Part shown: positions 32,541-44,577 of the stretch, piece after piece
Layout of the letters: the number at the start of each line of letters is the position of its first letter
Position numbering within the stretch: position 1 is the stretch's first letter
NCBI RefSeq assembly: GCF_023091745.1
Contig: NC_068915.1
Coordinates: 51,580,001 to 51,644,000, forward strand
DNA: 64,000 nt
Source of the DNA: Budorcas taxicolor
Lineage: Eukaryota > Chordata > Mammalia > Artiodactyla > Bovidae
Reading direction: 5' to 3'
The notes under the pieces: model-generated
Databases searched by the model: none
The model's input: only the letters and a program-made list of their open reading frames with translations
Told to the model about the DNA's origin: nothing
Position numbers and translations under genes: made by a program

Positions 32541-35383
32541 CCTTACAGCTCTATATAGACATATTTTTTCCTCAACTATATCAAAAAATCTTTGATTTCA
32601 GTGGGTAGAAATACTAATATTTTAAGTAATTTAGGGGAAGGTAAATAAATATTAGGAAATACTAGTCTCAGAGAAAAACTCATGGCAGATATTATTTAGT
32701 CTCTTTTTAAATTTGTAGAGGAGGAACAGTGATTTATATGTATTTACACAAGATTTGTAGTTAGAGAAAATCTAAATCATAATTTTAAAAACAATTTATT
32801 TCAAGAGAATATGTTGAAATAAGTTATCTGACAAGGGTGAAGGTGTTCCCCTGAGTTATGACATGAAAGATGAAAAGATATCATTTCTTGTGACACTGGT
32901 AATACCAGCAAAGACAATTTTTTTTTTATGATTTTCAAATGATTGCAAAAGTGGTGCCTATAAGTGATACATTCATTTTTTTAAATCACCTGAATCTGTT
33001 ACTTCAGAGTCAAGCTATCATGAATTTTAATGTTCAGAATAAGATTTCTTACAAAGAAACTGGTAAGAAGTAACTTCTTACCAACAAATCACTGGATTGC
33101 TTAGAAACTGACACTTTCTGAACATTTTATTTTCTTCACATTTTAGACAAAGAAATGTTACAAGGCATATTAAGAACCCTGTCCAAACTCGTCAGCAGGA
33201 CGGGAAGAAATACTTCCACAAGTCAATTGCAGCCAAGGACTGCATTAGGAAGCATCCAGTTGTGGGAGCACCTTAGCTAAAATGTTCACTTTTCTCACTT
33301 TAGCCTATGATGAACATGCTTATTGATTTAGCATCAGCCGGGCTAGATGAAGAACACCTCAGTGTGACATCTCACCAAAACTGCTGGATCAATTTCATCT
33401 GAATATATGAAATGATTCAATACCACCAAATACCTGCTACCAATATTTAACTGAGCATTAACTTTTATTAATTTAGGGGAAGGGAGGAAATTGCATGTGG
33501 AACTTGACGTATCATAAAGTTAACTGTAATTATTAATAAATTGTTCATACAGGTTCTGACAGTTTGGGCAATATGGGAAGGAATTAGAAGTGCAAAAATA
33601 ATTGAGGGGGGACCCTTCCCTGACTGGTGAAGGAGAGGGTGTACAGGAATGGGCAGAGAAAGCCATTAGTGTGTGATACATGAATTAAAGCTACCAACTG
33701 AGTGGAAGAAAAGAAGATTCAGTACAAAGAGGCTCAGACAGAATTTCTCAGCCAGGTTAGTGGAGAATCTCAAGGGAAAAACTGCTCATTACAGGATCCT
33801 ACACCCTACTTGGGTGGCAATTACCTGGAATCCAATGCCCCTGCCATGTATGCTTTGTCAATGAACATCTCAAATACTGAGGCTTGTCATGAATGCTACT
33901 GTTTGAGGCTATCAGTAGCTACATGGTCCTCAGAAAATTATTTCTCAAAGACAGAGGTGACACACTACTACAACTGCTGCAGATATTCTGGTTGAAATAC
34001 AAAATTATCATTTATCTTGACATTATGAAATTATTAACATTATTTTACATATGATGATTTATGCTTATTATTTAAAATTGTAAGTCATGATTTTCTAACA
34101 TTGTTATTCTGCTCATTGATCAGTCTTTAGATTAATTTTAACTCTAACCTAACACATGTTAGCAGTTAAGGGCCTTCCCACCTACCATGAGTCTTCCAAT
34201 AATGTGATTCAGGGATTTTATATGGACAATGATTCCACAGGTTCACAATTAAATTTGAATGATGGTATACTTATTATGATTATTTTCATAGCATCTGAAC
34301 TGAGGGAAACAAAGGTAAATGCTGCCAGATGTAATACAAGAGAAGAAAATCAATTAGATGTGCCTTCTTTTTGCCCTCTTTGTCACCCTTGTCTTTTGTA
34401 CATCAGCATTCTTAGAGTTTTAGGTTGAGTTCTCCTGAAGCAGAATTTAAGATGAGAAATGAAGTAAGACTGATTATTAGAAGAATGTTTCCAGGAAAAA
34501 TCTGAAAGAGCAGTGAAGAAATGGGGCAGAAAAGCAAAAGAGATCAAGTGAATAGACACAATCAAGCAAAGTTCCACAAAGGGTCATTTTGCTTTAATCC
34601 CATGTGAAGGGGAGCACTGGAGATGCTCTGCCTCATGCCTCAGTGTTGATTGACTAGGAAGGGAGAGATCTTGCCTGCATGTCCTCCCCTGGGGTCTGTT
34701 ATTACTACCTAAAGAATATGAGTACAATTCATGCACATAGTAAGGAGTTGAAGGGGTGGAGCACTGAAGATGTCTGCCATGGGCTTTCCCTTTGGGATGG
34801 AATCATGGAAGTGTTGGCTTTATTTTCCACCCCCAGTTGCTGATGCTCATGACTGAGTGACTGACCGAAATGAAAAGATTATGGAAAGACAGAAAGAAAG
34901 GCTCCAATTTTCATGTAACAGTGGTATCATACACCTGGAAACTAAACAGTTTACTATAGTAAGCAGTGAATATACACATGTTTATTAAAAGGAGAATGAA
35001 TAAGGGGTTAATAAATACTGTGATATTCCAACTTTCTCTCATATGCAAACAATTTGCATGCAAATTATTTTAAGAGGCTAATGAATCTATATGTCTACCA
35101 AAAATAGTTTCTGGACTAAATGAATATTATCTCTAGTGAAAATGTTATAAATATGATATAATCTATTTTGATTAATAAAGTGCACATCAAATATTAATGT
35201 TTTAATAGCTCCTCTTATTTATTTCTCTGTTTTATAAATGCTGCAGACAGTTTTATCAGCTGAGAGCCTGATATTTTTTTTCAGATTTTATTTATAAAAT
35301 AGGTACTTAAATATGAAAAATATGGAAATCACTTGTACCATAGACCACAAGATGACATTAAAGTACACAAAGGGTAAATATTC
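32541..35383. other. Longest apparently unique stretch
   Basis: Nearly 3 kb without a recognised repeat. Overlapping plus-strand frames at 33673-33864 and 33702-33995 (the latter 97 codons, cysteine-bearing at its end) and 34156-34428 (90 codons) have no motif I know. The 33570-33990 part is less AT-rich than its surroundings and could be an old transposon or pseudogene, but I cannot name it. Confidence 0.45.
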
Positions 35384-37135
35384 AGAGATAAGAAAGCCTT
35401 CTTCATTGATCAATGCAAAGAAATAGAGGAAAAGAACAGAATGGGAAAGACGAGAGATCTCTTTAAGAAAATTAGAGATACCAAGGGAACATTTCATGCA
35501 AAGATGGGCTCGATGAAGGACAGAAATGGTCTGGACCTAACAGAAGCAGAAGATATTAAGAAGAGGTGGCAAGAATACACAGAAGAACTGTACAAAAAAG
35601 ATCTTCACAACCCAGATAATCATGATGGTGTGATCACTAATCTAGAGCCAGACATCCTGGAATGTGAAGTCAAGTGGGCCTTGGAAAGCATCGCTACGAA
35701 CAAAGCTAGAGGAGGTGATGGAATTCCAGTTGGGCTGTTTCAAATCCTGAAAGATGATGCTGTGAAAGTGCTGCACTCAATATGCCAGCAAATTTGGAAA
35801 ACTCAGCAGTGGCCAAGGGACTGGAAAAGGTCCATTTTCATTCCAAATACAAAGAAAGGCAATGCCAAAGAATGCTCAAAATACCACACAATTGTGCTCA
35901 TCTCACATGCTGGTAAAGTAATGCTCAAAATTCTCTAAGCCAGACTTCAGCAATACGTGAGCCATGAAGTTCCTGATGTTCAAGCTGGTTTTAGAAAAGG
36001 CAGAGGAACCAGAGATCAAATTGCCAACATCCACTGGATCATGGAAAAAGCAAGAGAGTTCCAGAAACACATCTATTTCTTCTTTATTGACTATGCCAAA
36101 GCCTTTGACTGTGTGGATCACAATAAACTGTGGAAAATTCTGAAAGAGATGGGAATACCAGACCACCTGACCTGCCTCTTGAAAAATCTGTATGCAGGTC
36201 AGGAGGCAGCAGTTAGAACTGGAGATGGAGCAACAGACTGGTTCCAAATAGGAAAAGGAATACATCAAGGCTGTATATTTTCACCCTGCTTATTTAACTT
36301 CTATGCAGAGTACGTCATGAGAAACGCTGGACTGGAAGAAACACAAGCTGGAATCAAGACTGCCAGGAGAAATATCAATAACCTCAGATATGCAGATGAC
36401 ACCACCCTTATGGCAGAAAGTGAAGAGGAACTAAAAAGCCTATTGATGAAAGTGAAAGAGGAGAGTGAAATAGTTGGCCTAAAGCTCAACATTCAGAAAA
36501 CGAAGATCATGGCATCTGGTCCCATCACTTCATGGGAAATAGATGGGGAAACAGTGGAAACGGGGTCAGACTGTATTTTGGGGGGCTCCAAAATCACTGC
36601 AGATGGTGACTGCAGCCATGAAATTAAAAGACACTAACTCCTTGGAAGAAAAGTTATGACCAAGCTAGATAGTATATTCAAAAGCAGAGACATTACTTTG
36701 CCGACTAAGGTCCGTCTAGTCAAGGCTATGGTTTTTCCTGTGGTCATGTATGGATGTGAGAGTTGGACTGTGAAGAAGGCTGAGTGCCGAAGAATTGATG
36801 CTTTTGAACTGTGGTGTTGGAGAAGATTCTTGAGAGTCCCTTGGACTGCAAGGATATCCAACCAGTCCATCTTAAGGGAAATCAGTCCTGGGTGTTCATT
36901 GGAAGGACTAATGCTGAAGCTGAAACTCCAACACTTTGGCCACCTCATGCGAAGAATTGACTCATTGAAAAAGACTCTGATGCTGGGAGGGACTGGGGGC
37001 AGGAGGTGAAGGGGACAACAAACGATGAGATGGCTGGATGGTATCACGGACACAATGGACGTGAGTTTGAGTGAACTCCAGGAGTTGGTGATGGACAGGG
37101 GGTCCTGGCATGCTGTGATTCATGGGGTCGCATAG
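35384..37135 (+). pseudogene. BovB reverse transcriptase, full RT domain, three premature stops
   Basis: BovB RT copies its own RNA, and probably Bov-tA RNA, at nicked DNA. One frame runs 584 codons from the truncation point to TAG at 37133-37135, broken only by single-base nonsense changes: TAA at 35936-35938, TAA at 36635-36637 and TGA at 37007-37009. The resulting open pieces are 35441-35938, 35957-36637 and 36656-37009, all in register. Order of motifs: KKRWQEYTEELYKKDL linker, AGFRKGRGTRDQIANI, motif A FIDYAKAFD, motif B GCIFSPCLFNFYAEY, catalytic YADD (36389-36400), then VMYGCESWTVKKAECRR. The endonuclease domain is absent, so it could not have moved alone even before the stops arose. 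Confidence 0.95.
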
Positions 37136-37171
37136 CATCAGACATGACTGAGCGACTGAACTGAATTGAAC
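35384..37171 (+). mobile_element. BovB LINE, 1.8 kb, best preserved
   Basis: Plus-strand BovB, 5'-truncated in the linker after the endonuclease ('agagataagaaagcc') and complete at its 3' end ('gagcgactgaactgaattg'). No internal insertions and no frameshift across the coding part. The sequence is close to the recent BovB copies at 3031 and 43393. Confidence 0.97.
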
Positions 37172-37696
37172 TTATTATTTGAATCTCATGATCATATGAG
37201 ATTCTCTTTATGACCCACAATTTGAGAAATCTTAATTTAAAGCAGCATTTCTTTTTGACTGAAATGTAAAAAAAAAACACCTACAAGTCAAGTCAAGTAG
37301 GTGTTCAAAAGTATGTTGTTTTTTTTTTTTTTAAGATGAGATTATTTAGACTGCCACATTTAAACACTGATTAATCTCTTCCCTCAACAACAATTTTAGC
37401 TGCATCTTAAGCAAGTATAAACTCATGACTTGGAATAAGAAAGAAATTAATATGCTCTGCTTTTGCCATGATAAGTGTATAAAAATATCTAAAATATTTT
37501 GAATTCTTAATAAAATTTGGAGCCAGTCATAAGTTAATTTGAGTGGAGGATTAAAGGACAACATTACTTTTAATTGGAAGTGGTTAGCCTTTCATGTACA
37601 TAGCCTAAAGAATAATTAATAATCAGATAAACACATATTTGTATTAGATTAAAGTCTGATATTGGATGCTACAAAATGTTCTTGGAATATTTAAGG
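37172..37696. other. Spacer between inverted BovB copies
   Basis: AT-rich, with a T run near 37318-37332 and a small perfect hairpin at 37276-37305. No gene recognised. Confidence 0.6.
37276..37305. other. Perfect 9-bp hairpin, 12-nt loop
   Basis: Arms 'aacacctac' (37276-37284) and 'gtaggtgtt' (37297-37305) around the loop 'aagtcaagtcaa'. There is no T run directly after it that would suggest a terminator. Function unknown. Confidence 0.7.
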
Positions 37697-38669
37697 TTCA
37701 ATTCAGTTCAGTTGCTCAGTCGTGTCTGACTTTTTGCGACCCCATGAACTGCAGCACACCAGGCCTCCCTGTCTATCACCAACTCCTGGAGTTTTCCCAA
37801 ACTCATGTCCATTGAGTCAGTGATGCCTTCCAACCTTCTTGTCCTCTGTTGTCTCCTTCTCCTCCTGGCCCTTCAATCTTTTATAGCATCAGGGTCTTTT
37901 CCAATGAGTCAGCCCTTTGCATCAGGTGGCCAAAGTACTGGAGTTTCAGCTTTAACATGAGTCCTTCCAATGGACACCCAGGACTGATCTCCTTCCGGAT
38001 GGACTGGTTGGATCTCCTTGCAGTCCAAGGGACTCTCAAGAGTCTTCTCCAACACCACAGTTCAAAAGCATCAGTTCTTCGGTACTCAGCTTTGTTCACA
38101 GTCCAACTCTCACATCCATACATGACCACTGGGAAAACCATAGCCTTGACTAGATGGACCTTTGATGGCAAAGTAATGTCTCTGCTTTTGAATATACTAT
38201 CTAGGTTGGTCATAACTTTTCTCCCAAGAAGTAAGCATCTTTTAGTTTCATGGCTGCAGTCACCATCTGCAGTGATTTTGGAGCCCCCCAAAATACAGTC
38301 AGCCACTGTTTCCACTGTTCCCCATCTATTTGCCATGAAGTGATGGGACCGGATGCCATGATCTTAGTTTTCTGAATCTTGAGCTTTAAGCCAAATTTTC
38401 CCTCTCTCTTTCACTTTCATCAATAGGCTCTTTAGCTCTTCTTCACTTTCTGCTATAAGGGTGGTGTCATCTACATATCTGAGGTTATTGATATTTCTCC
38501 CAGCAATCTGGATTCCAGCTTCTGCTTCTTCCAGCCCAGCATTTCTCATGATGTACACTGCATATAAGTTAAATAAGTAGGGTGACAATAAACAGCCTTG
38601 ACATATTCCTTTTCCTATTTGGATACAGTTTGTTGTTCCATGTCCAGATCTAATTGTTGCTTCCTGACC
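37697..38669 (-). mobile_element. BovB LINE 3' fragment, inverted partner of 35384 copy
   Basis: Minus-strand BovB from 'ttcaattcagttcagttgc' to a 5' truncation at 'tgcttcctgacct'. Frames 37881-38336 (151 codons) and 38364-38588 (74 codons, NNLRYVDDTTL) survive, separated by a frameshift near 38340. The active site reads YVDD (38466-38477). All of it corresponds to sequence also present in the plus-strand copy ending 525 bp to its left. Confidence 0.96.
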
Positions 38670-38816
38670 TTTACCAATTTTTACTGAAAGTAAATATAAA
38701 ATGGTAATCCAAAGGGGGGAAAAAAAAAAGTTTTAAATAGAATTGACAGTAAAGTCAGCAATTTTTAGATTAGGTGATGGATCTAAAGGTGTTTTATATT
38801 GTCTGTGCCATAGCTG

Positions 38817-39032
38817 TTCTAAGTCGCTTCAGTCATGTCTGATTCTTTGAGACCCTATGGGCTTTAGCCAGTACAGTTTCTCTGTCCATGGGATTCTCCA
38901 GGCAAGAATACTGGAGTGAGTTGCCGTGCCCTCCTCCAGAAGATCTTCCCAATCTGGGGATCAAACATCCAACTATTATGTCCCTTCCATTGGCAGGTGG
39001 GTTCTTTACAACTAATGCCACCTAGGAAGCCC
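38817..39032 (-). mobile_element. Bov-tA SINE
   Basis: Reversed Bov-tA: 'tctaagtcgcttcagtcatg', 'ccatgggattctccagg', 'gagttgccgtgccctcc', ending 'gccacctaggaagccc'. Confidence 0.93.
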
Positions 39033-39140
39033 TATTTTCCCTGTACATTCTTCCAAATATTTTCAATATCTTCATGGGATATGATACTCCAAATGTGCTA
39101 AAGGCTTTATCATTCTTTATTATATGAAATTTTTAGTCCC

Positions 39141-39509
39141 TTCAGTTCAGTTCAGTTCAGTTCAGTCACTCAGTCTTGTCCGACTCTTTGCGACCCCATG
39201 AATCGCAGTACACCAGGCCTCCCTGTCCATCACCAACTCCTGGAGTTCACTGACTCACGTCCATCGAGTCAGTGATGCCATCCAGCCATCTCATCCTCGG
39301 TCGTCCCCTTCTCCTCTTGCCCCCCCATCCCTCCCAGCATCAGAGTCTTTTCCAATGGGTCAACCCTTCGCATGAGGTGACCAAAGTACTGGAGCTTCAG
39401 CTTTAGCATCATTCCTTCCAAAGAAATCCCAGGGTTGATCTCCTTCAGAATGGACTGGTTTGATCTCCTTGCAGTCCAAGGGACTCTCAAGAGTCGTCTC
39501 CAACACCAC
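39141..39509 (-). mobile_element. BovB LINE, short 3' fragment
   Basis: Minus-strand BovB: five TTCAG units at 39141-39165, then 3' UTR and the last coding blocks, truncated at 'tccaacaccac'. A 90-codon minus frame (39269-39541) overlaps it. Close to consensus, so fairly young. No duplication seen. Confidence 0.95.
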
Positions 39510-39691
39510 TTAAAGCATTTGAATTTGTGACTCTTGTACAAAATCTGCCTTGTTTAACTCCTAGTAAGAAATAAGATTAAAATTCTTTCTTCTGCTTTCA
39601 CTCATGTAACTCTTTTTTTTTCAAAGTTTGAAAGGGTATTCATTGTAGTAATAATATCAAAATCTGGGGAAGTAACGGTTACATTTTTTAA

Positions 39692-39904
39692 GTGTGTGCT
39701 ATGCTGTGCTGTGCTTCGTCACTCAGTCGTGTCCAAGTCTTGTAACCCCATAGACTGTAGCCTGTCAGGCTCCTCTGTCCATGAGATTCTCCAGGGAAGA
39801 ACACTGGAGTAGATTGCCATTTCCTTCTCCAAGGGATCGTCCCAATCCAGGAATCAAACTTGGGTCTCCTGCATTGCACGCAGATTCTTTACCAACTGAG
39901 CTAT
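39692..39904 (-). mobile_element. Bov-tA SINE
   Basis: Reversed Bov-tA preceded by 'tgctatgctgtgctgtgc'. Landmarks are 'cactcagtcgtgtcc', 'gtagattgccatttcc' and 'ggtctcctgcattgcacg', ending 'ccaactgagctatgac', so the outermost head bases are lost. Confidence 0.93.
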
Positions 39905-41981
39905 GACTATATTTTAAATCTGAAGAAGTCACACTCAAATCCACTGAGAGAACTACTGAGAGAATATATCTGGTGAGCTAACACTTATTAAGAAGCAAGA
40001 AAGGGACGTTATCAACTCCTGACAAAATTTCCAATAGAAGAGAGTCTTCTATAGTTTCTGCTATTGAGATACTTCAAAATGGATAAGGATAATGGAATGC
40101 AGCTGGAGAAATTTCTAAAACTTAATAATGCAGACAGATAATATACAAATGATAAATTTATTAATCAAAATAAGTGAATGAGTCAAGAATTTCCTGCTGC
40201 AGACATTTTATTCTTGGAATCAATATGCTAGAAATTGCCTTTGTTATTATCTCAAACATGAAACTGACATCCAAAGAAATCTATTTTAACACAATGTTAT
40301 TGAAATATGTTGTTTACGAAAGTGTTTAATGTGAAAATATTGAATACCTTTCTCTGAATCCATCTTAAAATGGGTTATATTTTCTTGGTTTCACCCACAG
40401 ATTGTAATGCCTCACAGATCAGAAGCACCCATGACAGAAGATGGACCAGGGAATTATCATGACACCTATACTATTGATATATAGAGATGTTTTTATTATC
40501 AGTCCACTTTTTTACTTCTATAGCATATTCTAAACTAACATTGAGATATTAGAATTTTGTCCTTAACTGTAATTGTTGCTGTCTCTTGACCACAAAGAAG
40601 ATGCCTCCAGGTGCTGTCTAAGCTTTGTTTGTCCTCCTGAGGCCTGAATATCTCTATATTTCAAGTGTCAGCTTGCCTTCTGATTCATCTTTTACAGCTT
40701 GCTGCTGACTATAACCATTAACTTAGGGATTTATTGCCCACCTAGTGATTTATCCATAGGAACTCATGACTCAAGTTTGAAAATTCAGCATAAGTGATTT
40801 CCAGCTAAGATGTTCATAAATTTTCTTTCTTCAACACACCCTTTCTATTATAAATACATAACAATTATAGATAAAGTGTGAAACAGAAAGCCAAATAGTT
40901 AACGTGATGCTCAGAACAAATACAGATATATTTGTGAACTGAAAATGGAAAAACACTATAAAAGAAGATCAGTTGTGGAACTGCCAACTTCAGTCAAGGA
41001 ATATGCAGTGGTATCTCAAAATTCAGGCATTTGCAAGATCAAAGAACTAAAACTCTTTCGGAGCTGGAAGAGAGCCAAAAATGTGTTACAGAGTCTGACT
41101 ATGTGTTTCATTGTGAAAAAGAAGTCTGAAGAAAAACAAAAACAAAGCAGCTGTTTCCAATTACCTAATACTAAAGCTGTTGGCCAGTTGAAGCTGGAGA
41201 ACTCATGCATTGTTACCCTGAGGAAGTGAACCAAGCTGCCGACTGGTTTTTTAACTGGGTCTATATTATCCCCAGTGTCACTGTAGGCAGGAGCTGTGAA
41301 GTATCATCTGGATGACAGGGAGGATCACAGTGATGGGGGCACTGACAAAACTATTGCCATGAAAGGCAATTACAAATGGAGAAAAAGAAACACACACACA
41401 CACACAAATAATTTCTTAAAAGCAAAACTGAAAGTATTGCCAAGAATTCAGTCAATTTCTGATCTTTGAAATAGTGAATATGTAGATGGAACTACTATGT
41501 GGCTAGGATGTTTAAAAAGGGGTCAGACATAAGAAGGGTGGCCAGATTAAATGATGTTTGCTCTTAAAATAACAATGGAAATGATCCTAGAAAGTGATTC
41601 CAACATGAAAAATTATACTATTTAAAAAAAAATAATCAACAATCTTAATTTGAACATAAAATCATTCATGATGAACTTAAATTTATTAGAAACTTTCAAA
41701 TTTTTCAGAATAAATATATTTTAAATATTCAATAAAAAATGCTCAATGAGAATAATTTCACTAATAAAAAGGGCAGCAAATTATAAAACTAAGTGAGAAC
41801 AAATTAAAAAACAACACAAAATCAATTAGACTAAGAGACACAATCTTTGGATAAAAGTTCACTTGGAAGGAATTTGTCTAGAACAATACAAAGTAAAAGA
41901 ACTTGTGACAGAATATTGCTAATGAATTTACCAAGAAATCAATATGTAGGAAAGAGAAAAAATATAAATGAGTACTTATAA
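39905..41981. other. Unassigned stretch
   Basis: About 2 kb with no recognised repeat except (CA)8 at 41391-41406. The plus-strand frame 40945-41229 (94 codons, lysine-rich) begins with an ATG but has no motif, homologue or gene signature that I recognise. Confidence 0.45.
41391..41406. repeat. (CA)8 microsatellite
   Basis: Eight CA units followed by AAATAA. Confidence 0.97.
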
Positions 41982-43392
41982 TCATGATGTACTCTGCATA
42001 TAAGTTGAATAAGCAGGGTGACAATATACAGCCTTGACCTATTCCTTTTCCTATTTGGAACCAGTCTGTTGTTCCATGTCCAGTTCTAACTGTTGATACC
42101 TGATCTGCATATAGGTTTCTCAAAAGACAAGTCAGGTGGTCTGCTATTCCCATCTCTCTCAGAATTTTCCACAATTTATTGTGACCCACACAGTCAAAGG
42201 CTTTCGCATAATCAATAAAGCAGAAATAGATGTTTTTCTGGAACTCTCTTGCATTTTTGATGATCCAGTGGATGTTGGCAATTTGATCTTTGATTCCTCT
42301 GCCTTTTCTAACACCAGGTTGCATACTGGAAGTTCATGGTTCATGTATTGCTGAAGTCTGCCTTGGAGAATTTTGAGCATTAATTTACTAGCATGTGAGA
42401 TGAGTGCAATTGTGTGGTAGTTTGAGCACTCTTTGGCATTGCTTTTTTTAGGTATTGAGATGAAACTGACCTTTTCTAGGCCTGTGGCCACTGTTGAGTT
42501 TTCCAAATTTGCTGGCATATTGAGTGCAGCACTTTCACAGCATGATTTTTTAGGATTTGAAATAGCTCAACTGGAATTCCATCATATCCACTAGCTTTCT
42601 TCATAGTGATGCTTTCTAAGGCCCACTTGACTTCACATTCCAGGATGTCTGTCTCTAGGTGAGTGATCATACCATTGTAATTATCTGGGTGATGAAGGTC
42701 TTTTTGTACAGTTCTCTGTATTTTTGACACCTCTTCTTAATATCTTCTACTTCTGTTAGGTCTATACCATTTCTGTCCTTTATTGAGGCCATCTTTGCAT
42801 GAAATGTTCCCTTAGTTTTTCTAATTTTCTTGAAGAGATCTCTAGTCTTTGCCATTCTATTGTTTTCCTCTATTTCTTTGCATTGATCTCTGAGGAAGGC
42901 TTTCTTATTTCTTCTTGCTATTCTTTGGAACTCTGCATTCAGATGTTTATATCTTTCCTTTTCTCCTTTGCATTTCACTTCTCTTCTTTTCACAGCTATT
43001 TGTAAGCCCTCCTCATACAGCCATATTACCTTTTTGCATTTCTTTTTCTTGGGGATGGTCTTAATCCCTGTCACCTGTACAATGTCATGAACCTCTGTTC
43101 ATAGTTCATCAGGCACTCTGTCTATCAGATCTAGTACCTTAAATCTATTTCTCACTTCCACTGTATAATCATAAGGGATTTGATTTTGGTCATACCTGAA
43201 TGGTCTAGTGGTTTTTCCCTACTTTCTTCAATTTAAGTCTAAATTTGGCAACAAGGAGTTCATGATCTGAGCCATAGTTAGCTCCAGGTCTTGTTTTTGC
43301 TCTTATAGAGTTCTTATAGAGCTTCTCCATCCTTAGCTGCAAAGAATATAATCAATCTGATTTCAGTGTTCATCATGAGATGAATGATTTTG
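41982..43392 (-). mobile_element. BovB LINE, inverted 5' segment of a twin-primed copy
   Basis: Minus-strand BovB carrying the linker and N-terminal RT region. Its outer (left) edge lies at the 'gagtacatcatga' point of the element and its inner (right) edge is the 5' truncation near 43392. It abuts a plus-strand segment that begins at the same 'gagtacatcatga' point, so the two together form one interrupted BovB. Minus frames at 42667-43074, 42476-42730, 42159-42518 and 41878-42324 cover linker and RT but are out of register in places. The motif DYAKAFDC is visible in the 41878-42324 frame. Confidence 0.93.
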
Positions 43393-44256
43393 GAGTACAT
43401 CATGAGAAATGCTGGGCTGGAAGAAGAACAAGCTGGAATCAAGATTGCCGGGAGAAATATCAATCACCTCAGATATGTAAATGACACCACCCTTATGGCA
43501 GAAAGTAAAGAGGAACTAAAAAGCCTTTTGATGAAAGTGAAAGAGGAGAGTGAAAAACTTGGCTTAAAGCTCAACATTCAGAAAACTAAGATCATAGCAT
43601 CTGGTCCCATCACTTCATGGCAAATTGATGGGGAAACAGTGGAAACAGTGTCAGACTTTATTTTTGGGGGCTCCAAAATCACTGCAAATGGTGACTGAAG
43701 TCATGAAATTAAAAGACGCTTACTCCTTGGAAGGAAAGTTATGACCAACCTAGACAGTATATTGAAAAGCAGAGATATTACTTTGCCATCAAAGGTCCGT
43801 TTAGTCAAGGCTATGGTTTTTCCAGTGGTCATGTATGGATGTGAGGGTTGGGTTGTGAGGAAAGCTGAGCACCGAAGAATTGATGCTTTTGAACTGTGGT
43901 GTTGGAGAAGACTCTTGAGAGTCCCTTGGACTGCAAGGAGATCCAGCCAGTCCATCCTAAGGGACATCAGTCCTGGGTGTTCTTGGAAGGACTAATGCTG
44001 AAGCTGAATCTCCAATACTTTGGCCTCCTCATGCGAAGAGTTGATTCATTGGAAAAGACTCTGATGCTGGGAGGGATTGGGGGCAGGAGGAGAGGGGACT
44101 ACAGAGGATGAGATGGCTGGATGGCATCACCGACTCAATGGACCTGAGTTTGAGAGGACTCTGGGAGTTGGTGATGAACAGGGAATCCTGGCATGCTGTG
44201 ATTCATGGGGTCACAAAGAGTCGGACATGACTGAGGGACTGAACTGAACTGAACTG
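43393..44256 (+). mobile_element. BovB LINE, 3' segment of the twin-primed copy
   Basis: Plus-strand BovB from 'gagtacatcatgag' to the terminal AACTG repeats. The active-site codons (43474-43485) read YVND, so a catalytic aspartate is lost. Frames 43393-43698 and 43741-43995 are in register with a TGA at 43696-43698; a frameshift near 43985 moves the last part to the 43896-44111 frame. Confidence 0.95.
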
Positions 44257-44447
44257 GCAACGTCTATACTGAAAACAGAAATCATCTGAGAGTTTCTTTG
44301 TGTGTAGCAGGCAATTTGTTAGTTGCTTATTCAGTGAATTTTAGTAAGAGCCATTCAATTTATTTTCTCTCTTTTCCCCAAATTTATCCACTTTATACAG
44401 AGCCTAAATGGGTGTGCAAGTCCCTGAAAAATTTACATAAGCTGCAA

Positions 44448-44577
44448 CTCTCCAGGCAAGAGTACTCCCTCCAGGGTGTTTCCCTCTAGGGAGTATTCCC
44501 CTCCACAGCATTTTCCCAGCCCAGGAGTCAAACCCAGGTATTCTGCACTGTAGGCAGATTCTTTATCTTCTGAGCTA
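44448..44577 (-). mobile_element. Bov-tA SINE, degraded fragment
   Basis: Reversed Bov-tA lacking its tail half: 'actctccaggcaagagtac', 'cccaggagtcaaaccc', 'gtaggcagattctttatc', ending 'tctgagctatta'. A local duplication-like 'ccctccaggg'/'ccctctaggg' pair disturbs the middle. Confidence 0.8.

Noticed and set aside
33673..33995. Two overlapping plus-strand frames, one with a cysteine-bearing end
   Set aside because: I briefly considered a keratin-associated or secreted protein. The cysteine pattern fits no family, and the two frames compete for the same DNA.
40945..41229. 94-codon lysine-rich frame with ATG
   Set aside because: No domain, no splice or poly-A signature and no upstream promoter; its length is compatible with chance in 64 kb.
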